Made by a program: the position numbers and the translations under genes. From the NCBI GenBank assembly GCA_963777695.1, contig CAVZRC010000004.1:3906001-3970000 (forward strand): DNA of 64,000 nucleotides, read 5' to 3'. The notes under the pieces were generated by a model that saw nothing but the letters and a program-made list of their open reading frames with translations, did not search any database and was not told the DNA's origin. This DNA comes from CAVZRC01 sp963777695. Its GTDB lineage: Bacteria > Planctomycetota > Planctomycetia > Isosphaerales > Isosphaeraceae. This document shows positions 11,413 to 20,661 of the stretch, one piece after another; the stretch's first letter is position 1, and each line of letters opens with the position of its first letter.

Positions 11413-14140
11413 AGATCGCCCCCCGCCCAGGCCGGAGTCGTCGGAGGAGCGGATCGTGCCGTCGTGGGCATCGGTGAGCGTCCCGTTCACGTCCATTTCG
11501 GCGTAGTAGGATGCGCCGGCCGCGCCTTCGGAGTTGAGGTCGATCAGTCCGTGGTTGGTGAATCCCCGGGCCACCTCGAGGATGGCGTGTGCATAGGGCG
11601 AGCCTTCGGTCAGCTCGATGGCCGAGCCGGTTGCGGTCGTGAGCGTCCCATTGAGATAGGAGTAATAGGCTTGCACGACGATGGAGCCGTCGTTGACCAG
11701 GTCGAGGTTCAGCGTATCGGCGAACAGGTCGAGCGTCGTGCCGGCGGCGTTGGTGAGCGTCCCCGGTCCGTCGAGGGTCGTGGCGTACAAGGACACCGCC
11801 GTATCGGCGGTCGACACGTCTCCCGCGAGGCTCACCGTGCTGGAACTCGCCGCCAGGCTCGCTAGCGTGACGTTCGCATCGAGCATCGCCGTCGTATTAT
11901 TCAGCGCCAGGTCCCCGGCGTTCGTGATCGCCCCGGCCGAGTCGTCGAACGTGCCGCCGTTACTGGCGGAGAACGTGAGCGTGCGGCCGGGGGCGATGTC
12001 GATGATGCCGGTGTTGGTCAGGCCGCCTCCGGTGATCGATAGGCCGCCCGCTATCACGTCGATCGTGCCCGAGTTGGTGCTCTGGCCCGACTGCGTCCAT
12101 ACCAGGCCGGCTTGCGAGAGGTCGATGGTCCCGGCGTTATCCAGGGCCGTGACGCCCAGATACCGGCCCCCGCCCAGGCCGGAGTCGTCGGAGGAGCGGA
12201 TCGTCCCGCCGAGGGCATTGGTGAGCGTCCCGTTCACGTCCATTTCGGCGTAGTAGGATGCGCCGGCCGCGCCTTCGGAGTTGAGGTCGATCAGTCCGTG
12301 GTTGGTGAATCCCCGGGCCACCTCGAGGATGGCGTGTGCATAGGGCGAGCCTTCGGTCAGCTCGATGGCCGAGCCGGTTGCGGTCGTGAGCGTCCCATTG
12401 AGATAGGAGTAATAGGCTTGCACGACGATGGAGCCGTCGTTGACCAGGTCGAGGTTCAGCGTATCGGCGAACAGGTCGAGCGTCGTGCCGGCGGCGTTGG
12501 TGAGCGTCCCCGGTCCGTCGAGGGTCGTGGCGTACAAGGACACCGCCGTGAGGGCCGTTGACACGTCTCCCGCGAGGTGCACCGTGCTGGAACTCGCCGC
12601 CAGGCTCGCCAGCGTGACGTTCGCATCGAGCATCGCCGTCGTGTTGTTCAGCGCCAGGTCGCCGGTGTCTGTGATCGCCCCGGCCGAGTCGTCGAATGTA
12701 CCGCCGTTACTGGCGGAGAAGGTGAGCGTGCGGCCGTGGGCGATGTCGATGGTGCCGGTGTTGGTCAGGCCGCCTCCGGTGATGGTGAGGTCCCCCGCCG
12801 TGACGTCGATCGTGCCGGTATTCGTGCTCTGGCCGGTCTGCGTCCACACCAGACCCGCTTGCGAGAGGTCGATGGTCCCGGCGTTGTCGAGGGCCGCGAC
12901 GCCCAGATCGCCCCCCGCCCAGGCCGGAGTCGTCGGAGGAGCGGATCGTGCCGTCGTGGGCATCGGTGAGCGTCCCGTTCACGTCCATTTCGGCGTAGTA
13001 GGATGCGCCGGCCGCGCCTTCGGAGTTGAGGTCGATCAGGCCGTGGTTGGTGAATCCCCGGGCCACCTCGAGGATGGCGTGTGCATAGGGCGAGCCTTCG
13101 GTCAGCTCGATGGCCGAGCCGGTTGCGGTCGTGAGCGTCCCATTGAGATAGGAGTAATAGGCTTGCACGACGATGGAGCCGTCGTTGACCAGGTCGAGGT
13201 TCAGCGTATCGGCGAACAGGTCGAGCGTCGTGCCGGCGGCGTTGGTGAGCGTCCCCGGTCCGTCGAGGGTCGTGGCGTACAGGGAGACCGCCGTATCGGC
13301 GGTTGACACGTCTCCCGCGAGGCTCACCGTGCTGGAGCTCAGCGCCAGGCTCGCCAGCGTGACGTTCGCATCGAGCATCGCCGTCGTGTTGTTCAGCGCC
13401 AGGTCGCCGGTGTCTGTGATCGCCCCGGCCGAGTCGTCGAATGTACCGCCGTTACTGGCGGAGAAGGTGAGCGTGCGGCCGTGGGCGATGTCGATGGTGC
13501 CGGTGTTGGTCAGGCCGCCTCCGGTGATGGTGAGGTCCCCCGCCGTGACGTCGATCGTGCCGGTATTCGTGCTCTGGCCGGTCTGCGTCCACACCAGACC
13601 CGCTTGCGAGAGGTCGATGGTCCCGGCGTTGTCGAGGGCCGCGACGCCCAGATATCGCCCCCCGCCCAGGCCGGAGTCGTCGGAGGAGCGGATCGTGCCG
13701 TCGTGGGCATCGGTGAGCGTCCCGTTCACGTCCATTTCGGCGTAGTAGGATGCGCCGGCCGCGCCTTCGGAGTTGAGGTCGATCAGTCCGTGGTTGGTGA
13801 ACCCCTTGGCCACCTCGAGGATGGCGTGCGCATAGGGCGAGCCTTCGGTCAGCTCGATGGCCGAGCCGGTTGCGGTCGTGAGCGTCCCATTGAGATAGGA
13901 GTAATAGGCTTGCACGACGATGGAGCCGTCGTTGACCAGGTCGAGGTTCAGCGTGTCCGCGAACAGATTCAGCGTCGTGCCGGCGGCGTTGGTGAGCGTC
14001 CCGGGTCCGTCGAGCGTCGTGGCGTACAAGGACACCGCCGTGAGGGCCGTCGACACGTCGCCCCCGAGGTCCACCGTGCTGGAAGTCGCCGTCAGGCCGG
14101 CTAGGGTCACCCCCGCGTCCAGCTCGGCCGTCGTGGTGTT
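10520..14140. repeat. Five tandem units of 747 (745) bases inside the giant gene
   Basis: A marker sequence (TTGAGATAGGAGTAATAGGC) starts at 10906, 11651, 12398, 13143 and 13890. The spacings are 745, 747, 745 and 747 bases. The two short units both lack the same 2 bases. Units are nearly identical at DNA level, so the expansion is recent. The alternating spacing suggests a pair of units (1492 bases) was duplicated together. Confidence 0.93.
11413..12904 (-). CDS. Giant surface protein, middle part: two tandem ~747-base units
   Basis: Second frame of the giant gene. It consists of two copies of the 249-residue unit that includes TLDGPGTLTNAAGTTLDLF, NDGSIVVQAYYSYLNGTL, HAILEVARGFTNHGLIDL, GLVWTQTGQSTNTGTIDV and TLTFSASNGGTFDDSAG. 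The pattern of short beta strands resembles autotransporter-like or pectin-lyase-like beta-solenoids. The frame is entered and left through the same 2-base deletion, at the place where intact units read CCCAGATACC or CCCAGATATC and the broken ones read CCCAGATCGC (about 11413 and 12904). No catalytic motif is visible. Confidence 0.78.
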
Positions 14141-16438
14141 CAGCACCAAGCTGCCCGTGCCGCTGATCGAGCCGAGAGAGACGAGGCCCCCGCCGCGGTC
14201 CACCTGGAGCGAGGCGTCGATTTCCGAATCGCCTGAGAGGTCGAATGAAGTGCTCGATACGTCGATGTCACCGAGGGTGTGCAGGCTGCCGATGGCCACT
14301 GGACTTCCCGAGACGTCGATTGTGGCCCCGCCGAGATCGCCGATCATGACCTCGTCTCCGGCCCCGGGAACACCGCCCGGTCCACTCCCGCCACTCCAGT
14401 TGGCGGCGTTGTTCCAACTCAAATCACCTCCGAGGCCGGTCCAGGTGGTTAAGCTCCCGACGTTCACCACTTGGCCGCCGGCCAGTGTCGCGCTGCTGCC
14501 AACGAAGTCGAGGTCTCCACCGTACACGGCGGTGACAGTATGGTTGCCGGGCGTGAGAGGAGCCGGCGTGTAGGTCGCGACGCCGTCGCTGGCGAGCGCC
14601 GCGGAGACCCCCGCGCCGCCGTCGATCGTGAAAGTCACGTTCCCAGTCGGCACACCCGCCATAGGGGAGCTCGGGGACACCGTGACGGTGAAAGTAACCG
14701 CCTGGCCGCTGTGCGCCGGGTTGGCTGACGAGGTGACGGCGGTCAACGTTGCGGCCTGGCCGATCATCTGAGCCAGGGCCGTCGAAGTGCTCCCCACGCC
14801 GTTGGCGTCGCCCGAGTAGACGGCCGTGATCGGATGCGAGCCGCCGCTGAGGGCGTCGGTCGTGAACATGGCGGTGCCGGCGTCGTCGAGCGCGACCGCG
14901 CCCAGCGTTGTGGTCCCGTCCATGAACGTCACCGTGCCGGTCGCCGTTAACGGGCTGACCGTCGCGGTGAACGTCACCGCCTGGCCGTATACCGGCGAGC
15001 TGGTGCTCGAATTGATCGATACCGAGGTGGGATCGTCGATCGGCGATAACTCGAACACCGTTCCGTTACCATCGGGCGAGCTGCTATAACCGCCGCCGTC
15101 GGCGCTGGTGGTGCCGAACAGGTCGCCATCTCCGTCCAGCACCACCCCAGCGATCGGCCACGACCCGTCTGAGCCATTGAACGAGGCGAGTGTGGTGATG
15201 CTGTCCGAGCCCGTGGCGATCTCGAACACTGTGCCATTGCCGAGGTTCGAGCCGTCATAGTCGCTACCGCCTTGTTCGGTCGTACCGTACAGGTTGCCCT
15301 CTCCGTCCATCGCGAGGTCGCCGTAGGGATAGACCCCATCGGGGCCATCGAACAAGCCGAGAGTGGTGATGGTGTTCGACCCCTTGGCGAGCTCGAACAC
15401 CGTGCCGTAACCATCGCTGTACGAATCGATGAAGTGGTCGCCGCCGATCACGGTCGTACCGTAGAGGTTGCCCTGGGCGTCCAGAACGAGGCCGCCGTAC
15501 GGCGCCGAACCATTGGTGCCGTCGAACGTGGCAAGAGTGGTGATGTCGGTTGACCCCTTGGCGAGCTCGAACACCGTGCCGTTGGCCGTTGACGCTCCGG
15601 ATGGGGTCGAGAAGTAGCCGGTCTCGGTCGTGCCGTAGAGGTTGCCCTCTCCGTCCATCACCAGGCCGCCCTGCGGGAGCGCGCCACTGCTCGAGTCGAA
15701 CGAGGCGAGCGTGGTAACGGCGTTCGACCCCTGCGCCACTTCGAACACCGTGCCCGTTCCGTGGGCCCCACCATTCCCGGTCGTGCCGAACAGATCGCCC
15801 TTGCTGTCCACGACGAGGTCACCCGACGGGAGCAGGCCATCCATGAATGAGGCGAGCGTTCCGACGGTGTTCGACCCTTTGACCATCTCGAACACAGTGC
15901 CCCGATTGTATGTGCCGCCGGAGGCTGTCGTGCCGTAGAGATCGCCATCGGCATCCAGGACGAGGCCGCCGTAAGGCGCCAGCCCATCGGTGTCGCTGAA
16001 CGAGGCGAGCGTGGTGAGGGTGTTGTTCGACCCCTTGGCGATCTCGAACACCGTGCCCGTACCGTAGGTCCCACCGTTCGAGGTCGTGCCGAACAGATCG
16101 CCCTGGCCGTCCGCCACAATGCTGCCGTAGCCCGGGTTCGCTCCATCGGCGCCGACGGACGAGGCGAGGGAGGTCAGGTAGTAGAGGGGATCGACGGTCT
16201 GAGTCAGGGCCGTCGAGGTGCTCCCCGTGCTGTTGGAGTCGCCGGAGTAGACCGCGGTCATCGAGTGCGAGCCGGCGCGGAGGGTTTCGGTCGTGAACAT
16301 GGCGGTGCCGGCGCCGTCGAGCGTTCCGACGTCCAGCGCGACGGCGCCGTCCATGAATGTCACCGTGCCGGTCGCCGTCAACGGGCTGACCGTCGCGGTG
16401 AACGTCACCGCCTGGCCGACGGAGACCATCGTACTCAA
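12905..16438 (-). CDS. Giant surface protein, N-terminal part: Ig-like domains, GloVer repeats, first repeat units
   Basis: First frame of the giant gene. Domain order: an Ig-like domain (VGQAVTFTATVSP...AVYSGDSN), seven GloVer-type repeats of the form GLVLDxxGxLYGTTxxGGxxxxGTVFEL (about 15030-16190), two more Ig-like domains, a TWTGLGGDLSWNNAANWSGG segment typical of autotransporter-like proteins, and then the first 249-residue units. The TTG at 16438 is only the first usable start. Codons upstream in the same frame give VLEIRALLSVVTIQSLS, which fits the planctomycete extracellular N-terminal motif LExRxLLS. The true start is therefore further upstream and probably hidden by another indel (frame closed by TGA near 16533). 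Confidence 0.82.
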
Positions 16439-16900
16439 GGACTGGATCGTGACGACCGACAGCAGGGCTCGTATCTCGAGGACCTCAGCGTACCGGGGAA
16501 CCGGGCAGAGGTTGCGGACGGAAGTGCGCAGCCGACGGCGTCAACCCTGGAGGCGAGATCTCCAGTCATAACTTTCACGCAAGTCGCTCAGCCAAGGTCG
16601 CAGAAGCATGGACCCGCTCCTCATCGAGGCGTTCAATCCGTCAAGGATGTCGTCGGTGCCCAAGAAGCTCGTGGAAGGAATCTCCGGGCAAGGCGCAACA
16701 CGATCTCCACGAAGAGAGGGCGAAGAAATTGTGCAAAGAGACCGCGCGAATCTTGCTGGTGCGCGAAATCGCGGATTCTCCGCGGCCTGGAGCGGGTCCG
16801 AGCGCGCGCTCTTGCGACGTAAATCCTTGTTGTCGAAGGATCGCGACAGCACCCGTGCTCGGAAAAGGACCCGTGGGTCAGCGAGACATGGCCCGGACAC
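16439..16900. other. Region between the giant gene and the sigma factor
   Basis: About 460 bases. The first ~95 bases are in frame with the giant gene on the minus strand and encode its likely LExR-type N-terminal motif. The rest shows no convincing gene on either strand. Confidence 0.45.
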
Positions 16901-17461
16901 TCAAGCCGGTTCATTCTCGACGAGGACATCCCGTAGCTTCGTCAAGCCACGACGCAACAACCCTGCCACCGCCGGCTTGGTGCGACCCAGCGAGCTGGCG
17001 ACCGTCGCCATCGGTTCACCCTGGAGGTGATGCCGCACGACCACAGTTCGCTGATCCTCGGGCAATTGCTCCAGGGCCCACGCCAGCCGCAGCAGCTCTT
17101 CGTTGCGCGAGGCCCGTTCGCTCGGCGATGTTTGCTCGGCGACCAGCGAGGCTTCCGCGATCGATGAGAACTCATCGAGCGACTGGTCACGGGTGGCATC
17201 GAACCCGACTCGTCTGATGCGGCGGATCTCGTCGAGCAGGTTGCGCGTCAGGATCCGCCGCAGCCAGGCGAGCAATGCCGTCTCGCCAGGGTCACGGAGT
17301 TCCCTTTGGCCCTGATACGCCTCGAGGAGGGTCTGCTGCACGACCCCGGACAGATCGAGCTTCGACCCGAGACGTGGGTCGAGGTCGAATTGTGCGAGCA
17401 GGTGCAGATAGCCACGGTAACACTCCAGATCGATGGAATGACAATGTGTGTCAGGTGGCAT
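16901..17461 (-). CDS. RNA polymerase sigma factor, ECF type
   Basis: Extracytoplasmic-function sigma-70 factor of about 186 residues. The sigma-2 region is seen in LDLSGVVQQTLLEAYQ and LLAWLRRILTRNLLDEIRR. The sigma-4 helix-turn-helix is in LPEDQRTVVVRHHLQGEPMATVASSLGRTKPAVAGLLRRGLTKLR. No anti-sigma partner gene is adjacent. In this phylum such factors often sit near Ser/Thr kinases and exported repeat proteins, and here a giant exported protein lies downstream on the same strand, but a link is not proven. ATG 17461 is preferred to the GTG at 17464. The transglutaminase gene starts 461 bases away on the opposite strand. Confidence 0.9.
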   Translation of the reverse strand: MPPDTHCHSIDLECYRGYLHLLAQFDLDPRLGSKLDLSGVVQQTLLEAYQGQRELRDPGETALLAWLRRILTRNLLDEIRRIRRVGFDATRDQSLDEFSSIAEASLVAEQTSPSERASRNEELLRLAWALEQLPEDQRTVVVRHHLQGEPMATVASSLGRTKPAVAGLLRRGLTKLRDVLVENEPA

Positions 17462-17922
17462 CACGATCGGTCCAGAGGTTTCGGGCGAAGGGATTCTTCT
17501 GCGGAGCCTCGGAATGGGAAAATCGCGATCGCGCCCGAGTATACTCGATCAGCCTCCAATAGTAGATGCTATGCGCCAGGCATGCAATGGATCAGACGTT
17601 CGAGGCCGGCGCAACGATACCGGCGTCTTTGTCCCTCGCCACGAAGGGGCCACCAGAGATCAATCAGCCTTGGCATCGCCCCAGGGATTGGTCGGATCTC
17701 GATCCTGGGCCCTGAAATGGCGAGACATCGCCGTGCCCGTGTCCCGCCCTTTCCGCGCTCGAACTCGGTTCGTCGGACGTCCACAGGCAGGGATTCGCCA
17801 GCGAAAGCGTCCCGGCCCCTGGACAATCGCGGGGCGAAGTCTTACGGTTGTCAGGGATGCCGAGAAGCCCTGGTATGCTCCGCTGAGCCTCGTTCCGAGC
17901 CCGTATCCTGGAGAATCCTGTT
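17462..17922. other. Divergent intergenic region
   Basis: About 460 bases between the divergent sigma factor and transglutaminase genes, so both promoters should lie here. I recognise no confident promoter, RNA or gene in it. Confidence 0.4.
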
Positions 17923-19869
17923 ATGAGATCGTTTTTGCGTTCAATTCTTGGCCTCACGCTCGTTTCCCTGGTAGGAGGTGTGGCGCATGCGCGGCACCCG
18001 CGTCCGCGACGTCTGGCATTCCTACGTCGCCGACGGCAATCGCTATGGCTACATCCACACGGTGGTCGTCCGGCTGCCGGACGGGAACTACCGCATCACG
18101 CGAGACTCGCGCCTGCTGGTCGACCTCCTCGGGTTGAACAAGGAGGAGATCACGGAGCGCGGGGACTATGTCGTGACGGCGGATTACCGGCCGGTGTCGA
18201 TCGCCGTCGAGGGGAAGCGCCAGTCGGGCTCGACGCGGATCATCGGTCGGAGCCGAGGCGCGGCGTTCGAGGTGACCGCGACGGTGGCGGGGATCAATCG
18301 GAGCGGGGTGTTCGATCGGCCGGGGGAGATCCTCCCCGAGCCATGCCTCGACGACTGGCTGGCCGATCGCCCGGCCGGTTTTGCGGCGGGCGAGGTCACG
18401 CTGCTGGCCGAGGAGTCGTGCATGCCGAAGCCGGCGAAGGTCCGGCGGCTGGACGCTCGGCCCGGCGAGCCCGGCGCTCCTGGGCGATCGACGCCGGACC
18501 ACTGGACGGCAATCAGCGGCTCGTCCTGGACGCCGATGGCGTGTGTCTCGAGCGGACGGCCGCGGGGGGCCTCGTGGTCATCCGGCGTGCGACGGCCGAG
18601 CAGGCTCGCGACATCTCCCATCGCAAGATGAACGGGCCCGACGTGTTGATGTTCCCCCTCGGCAAGGAAGTCGGCTCGCCCGAGTTCCTGGAGTCGTTGA
18701 CCGTCGAGCTCAGATGGAAGGATATCCCCTTCGAAGGATTCCGTCTGGAGGACGATCGCCAGCACGTCGTCGAGCGGTCTCACGAGGGGGACCAGTATCG
18801 GGCGGTCGTGCGGATCGAGGCCCCGAAGCCATTGACCGCGCCGGCGCGGCTGCCGATCGCGGGGCCGGAGTTCGCACCCTATCTGGGCGAGTCGCGCTAC
18901 ATCAAGCCCCACGATGAGCGGATCATCGCCGTCGCCCGCGAGGTCACCCGGGGCAAGACCGATGCCCTGGAGGCTGTCAAGGCGTTGAGCGCCTGGATAT
19001 TCAAGAACGTCGAGCCCACACTCATCGTCGAGACGCTCGCCGGTCCCGAGGTGCTCGCGTGCCGCAAGGGGAAGTGCAGCGAGTTCGCGATCTTATTCGC
19101 CTCGCTGGCGCGGGCGGCCGGCATCCCGACCCGGATCGTGCTCGGCGAGCGGATGATCCCGGGTTACTGGGAGGGACACATGTGGAATGAGGTCTATGTC
19201 GGGCGATGGATCCCGGTCAACGCGGGCGCCGATGAGGTCGGCACATCGTTCACCCTGGTGAAGCTGATCGACCACGAGACGGTCGAGGGTACGCAACCCC
19301 TCCGCCAGGCCCTGCCGGCCAGCTTCTCGATCGCGATCAAGGACTACCGGGCGAAGCCCTCTCCCCTCGCAGGCAAGTTCAAGACGGGCATCGTCGGCCG
19401 CGTCTACACCAACGCCGAGGTCGGCTGCCGGATGACCGCACCGGGCGATGACTGGTCGATCGAGGAGGTCAAGGAGCCCGGCGCTGCGGTGATCCGCTTC
19501 AAGGGCCCCGCAAACGGCAAGGGGGATGTCAAGCTCCATTTCGTAGCCTTCTCGCTGCCCGTCCCGCTCGAGCCCAGGGCGCTGCTGATGCTCCGCCGCA
19601 AGCATTACGAGAAGAACGTGAAAGGTTTCGAGGTCATCGCCGACGAGGCCTACCCCGTCAACAAACTGACCGGGCATCGCCTCGAATTCCGGGCGACCCC
19701 CGTCAAAGGAAAGCCACGTCACGCGTTCGAGGTCGTCTGGCGGAATCCGTCGGCGGGCTTCCTGCTGGCCATCGATGCGGAGCCGCCCGCCTTCGAGGAG
19801 GCCAAGGCCAACTTCGACAAGCTGATCGCGAGCTTCGAGGTCCTTGACAAGAAGTCTCCCTCACGTTGA
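17923..19869 (+). CDS. Exported transglutaminase-like protein (two compensating frameshifts)
   Basis: Secreted protein with a transglutaminase core (papain-like Cys-His-Asp fold). The signal peptide is MRSFLRSILGLTLVSLVGGVAHA. The core has the catalytic Cys in CRKGKCSEFAILFASLARAAGIPTR and the His in EGHMWNEVYVGRWIPVN. The single frame from 17923 to 19869 is deceptive: from about 17985 to 18480 the true sequence lies in the next frame (RVRDVWHSYVADGNRYGYIHT through LLAEESCMPKPAKVRRLDAR). It then returns to the first frame at QRLVLDADGVCLERTAAGG. Two opposite indels thus replace about 165 residues with Arg-rich nonsense. The C-terminal third is a lipid- or ligand-binding-like domain of unknown role. 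The enzyme class is likely; the substrate is unknown. Confidence 0.83.
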   Translation: MRSFLRSILGLTLVSLVGGVAHARHPRPRRLAFLRRRRQSLWLHPHGGRPAAGRELPHHARLAPAGRPPRVEQGGDHGARGLCRDGGLPAGVDRRRGEAPVGLDADHRSEPRRGVRGDRDGGGDQSERGVRSAGGDPPRAMPRRLAGRSPGRFCGGRGHAAGRGVVHAEAGEGPAAGRSARRARRSWAIDAGPLDGNQRLVLDADGVCLERTAAGGLVVIRRATAEQARDISHRKMNGPDVLMFPLGKEVGSPEFLESLTVELRWKDIPFEGFRLEDDRQHVVERSHEGDQYRAVVRIEAPKPLTAPARLPIAGPEFAPYLGESRYIKPHDERIIAVAREVTRGKTDALEAVKALSAWIFKNVEPTLIVETLAGPEVLACRKGKCSEFAILFASLARAAGIPTRIVLGERMIPGYWEGHMWNEVYVGRWIPVNAGADEVGTSFTLVKLIDHETVEGTQPLRQALPASFSIAIKDYRAKPSPLAGKFKTGIVGRVYTNAEVGCRMTAPGDDWSIEEVKEPGAAVIRFKGPANGKGDVKLHFVAFSLPVPLEPRALLMLRRKHYEKNVKGFEVIADEAYPVNKLTGHRLEFRATPVKGKPRHAFEVVWRNPSAGFLLAIDAEPPAFEEAKANFDKLIASFEVLDKKSPSR

Positions 19870-19932
19870 CGCCCCGCATCGCCTGGGCCGATGTTGATCG
19901 CGCCGGTCCGCTCGGATCGAGAGCCGCTGTCG

Positions 19933-20610
19933 TCAGGCACCTCCGCGCCGAACGTAAATCGTCCCCGAGATGCCGAGCACGCCGAGGAGCATGATCACGG
20001 CACTCGAGGGCTCGGGGACGCTGGCCGCCGTGACCACGGCCGTGACATCCTCGTTCGGCGTCGAATAGACGAGCACGTTAGGCGGCACCGATCCGTCGAT
20101 GTCGAAATTGAACAATGTGCCGCTAGAGACGTCGGTAGTGGGGATCGGCGTCCCGTACAATCCCATGGCGGGATTGTAGTCATTGTAGATCACCATCGAG
20201 AAGTTATCCGGGGGATCGCTCGATACGGGGGGCGCGATGACGGTGTAATCGATGGTGAACGTGAGCGTCAAGCCGGGCGTGAACCCCTGGTTGAAGTCGT
20301 TGAAGAAGTACACGCTGTCGGTGAGGTTGACGCTACTGGAAAGATCGCCGATCGCTCCGTTCGTGAGGATCGCCGTGCCCGGGACCGTGCTCCCACCCGC
20401 ACCGAAGGAAAAATTGGTGAGCGTGACTGTGTTCCCGTAGGTGCCGGTCAACAGGAAGTCGATACCGAATGGACCGGGCTGGTAATTCGCGACCAGGCTC
20501 GATGTATCGATGCTAACGGTCAATACCTGGTCGCCGCGGGCCGGCGATCCGGCCAGCGTCAGGACGAGTCCCAGCACACACATCCGGGACATCATTCGGG
20601 ATAGGCTCAT
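19933..20610 (-). CDS. PEP-CTERM sorting-domain exported protein
   Basis: Secreted protein of 225 residues. It has an N-terminal signal peptide (MMSRMCVLGLVLTLAGSPARG), a beta-rich body with GTYGNTVTLTNFSFGAGGS, and a C-terminal VPEPSSAVIMLLGVLGISGTIYVRRGG. The VPEP motif, hydrophobic helix and basic tail are the recognition signal for exosortase/EpsH-type sorting. ATG 20610 has AAAGGAG nine bases upstream. No exosortase gene is in this window, so processing would depend on a gene elsewhere. The body is not assigned to a known enzyme family. It lies between the transglutaminase protein and the giant beta-helix gene. Confidence 0.9.
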   Translation of the reverse strand: MSLSRMMSRMCVLGLVLTLAGSPARGDQVLTVSIDTSSLVANYQPGPFGIDFLLTGTYGNTVTLTNFSFGAGGSTVPGTAILTNGAIGDLSSSVNLTDSVYFFNDFNQGFTPGLTLTFTIDYTVIAPPVSSDPPDNFSMVIYNDYNPAMGLYGTPIPTTDVSSGTLFNFDIDGSVPPNVLVYSTPNEDVTAVVTAASVPEPSSAVIMLLGVLGISGTIYVRRGGA

Positions 20611-20661
20611 CTAGGGGCTCCTTTTCTGTAGGTTCTTGCGAGATAGGGGGCGTCTTCCGTC

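Noticed and set aside
11413..12904. Programmed ribosomal frameshifting at the repeated 2-base deletions
   Set aside because: The remaining units are intact at this site and no clear slippery heptamer plus structure was recognised; repeat-copied deletion or error is simpler.
10620..13745. Several plus-strand open frames opposite the tandem-unit region
   Set aside because: They repeat with the same 747-base period as the minus-strand gene and have no independent family; shadows.
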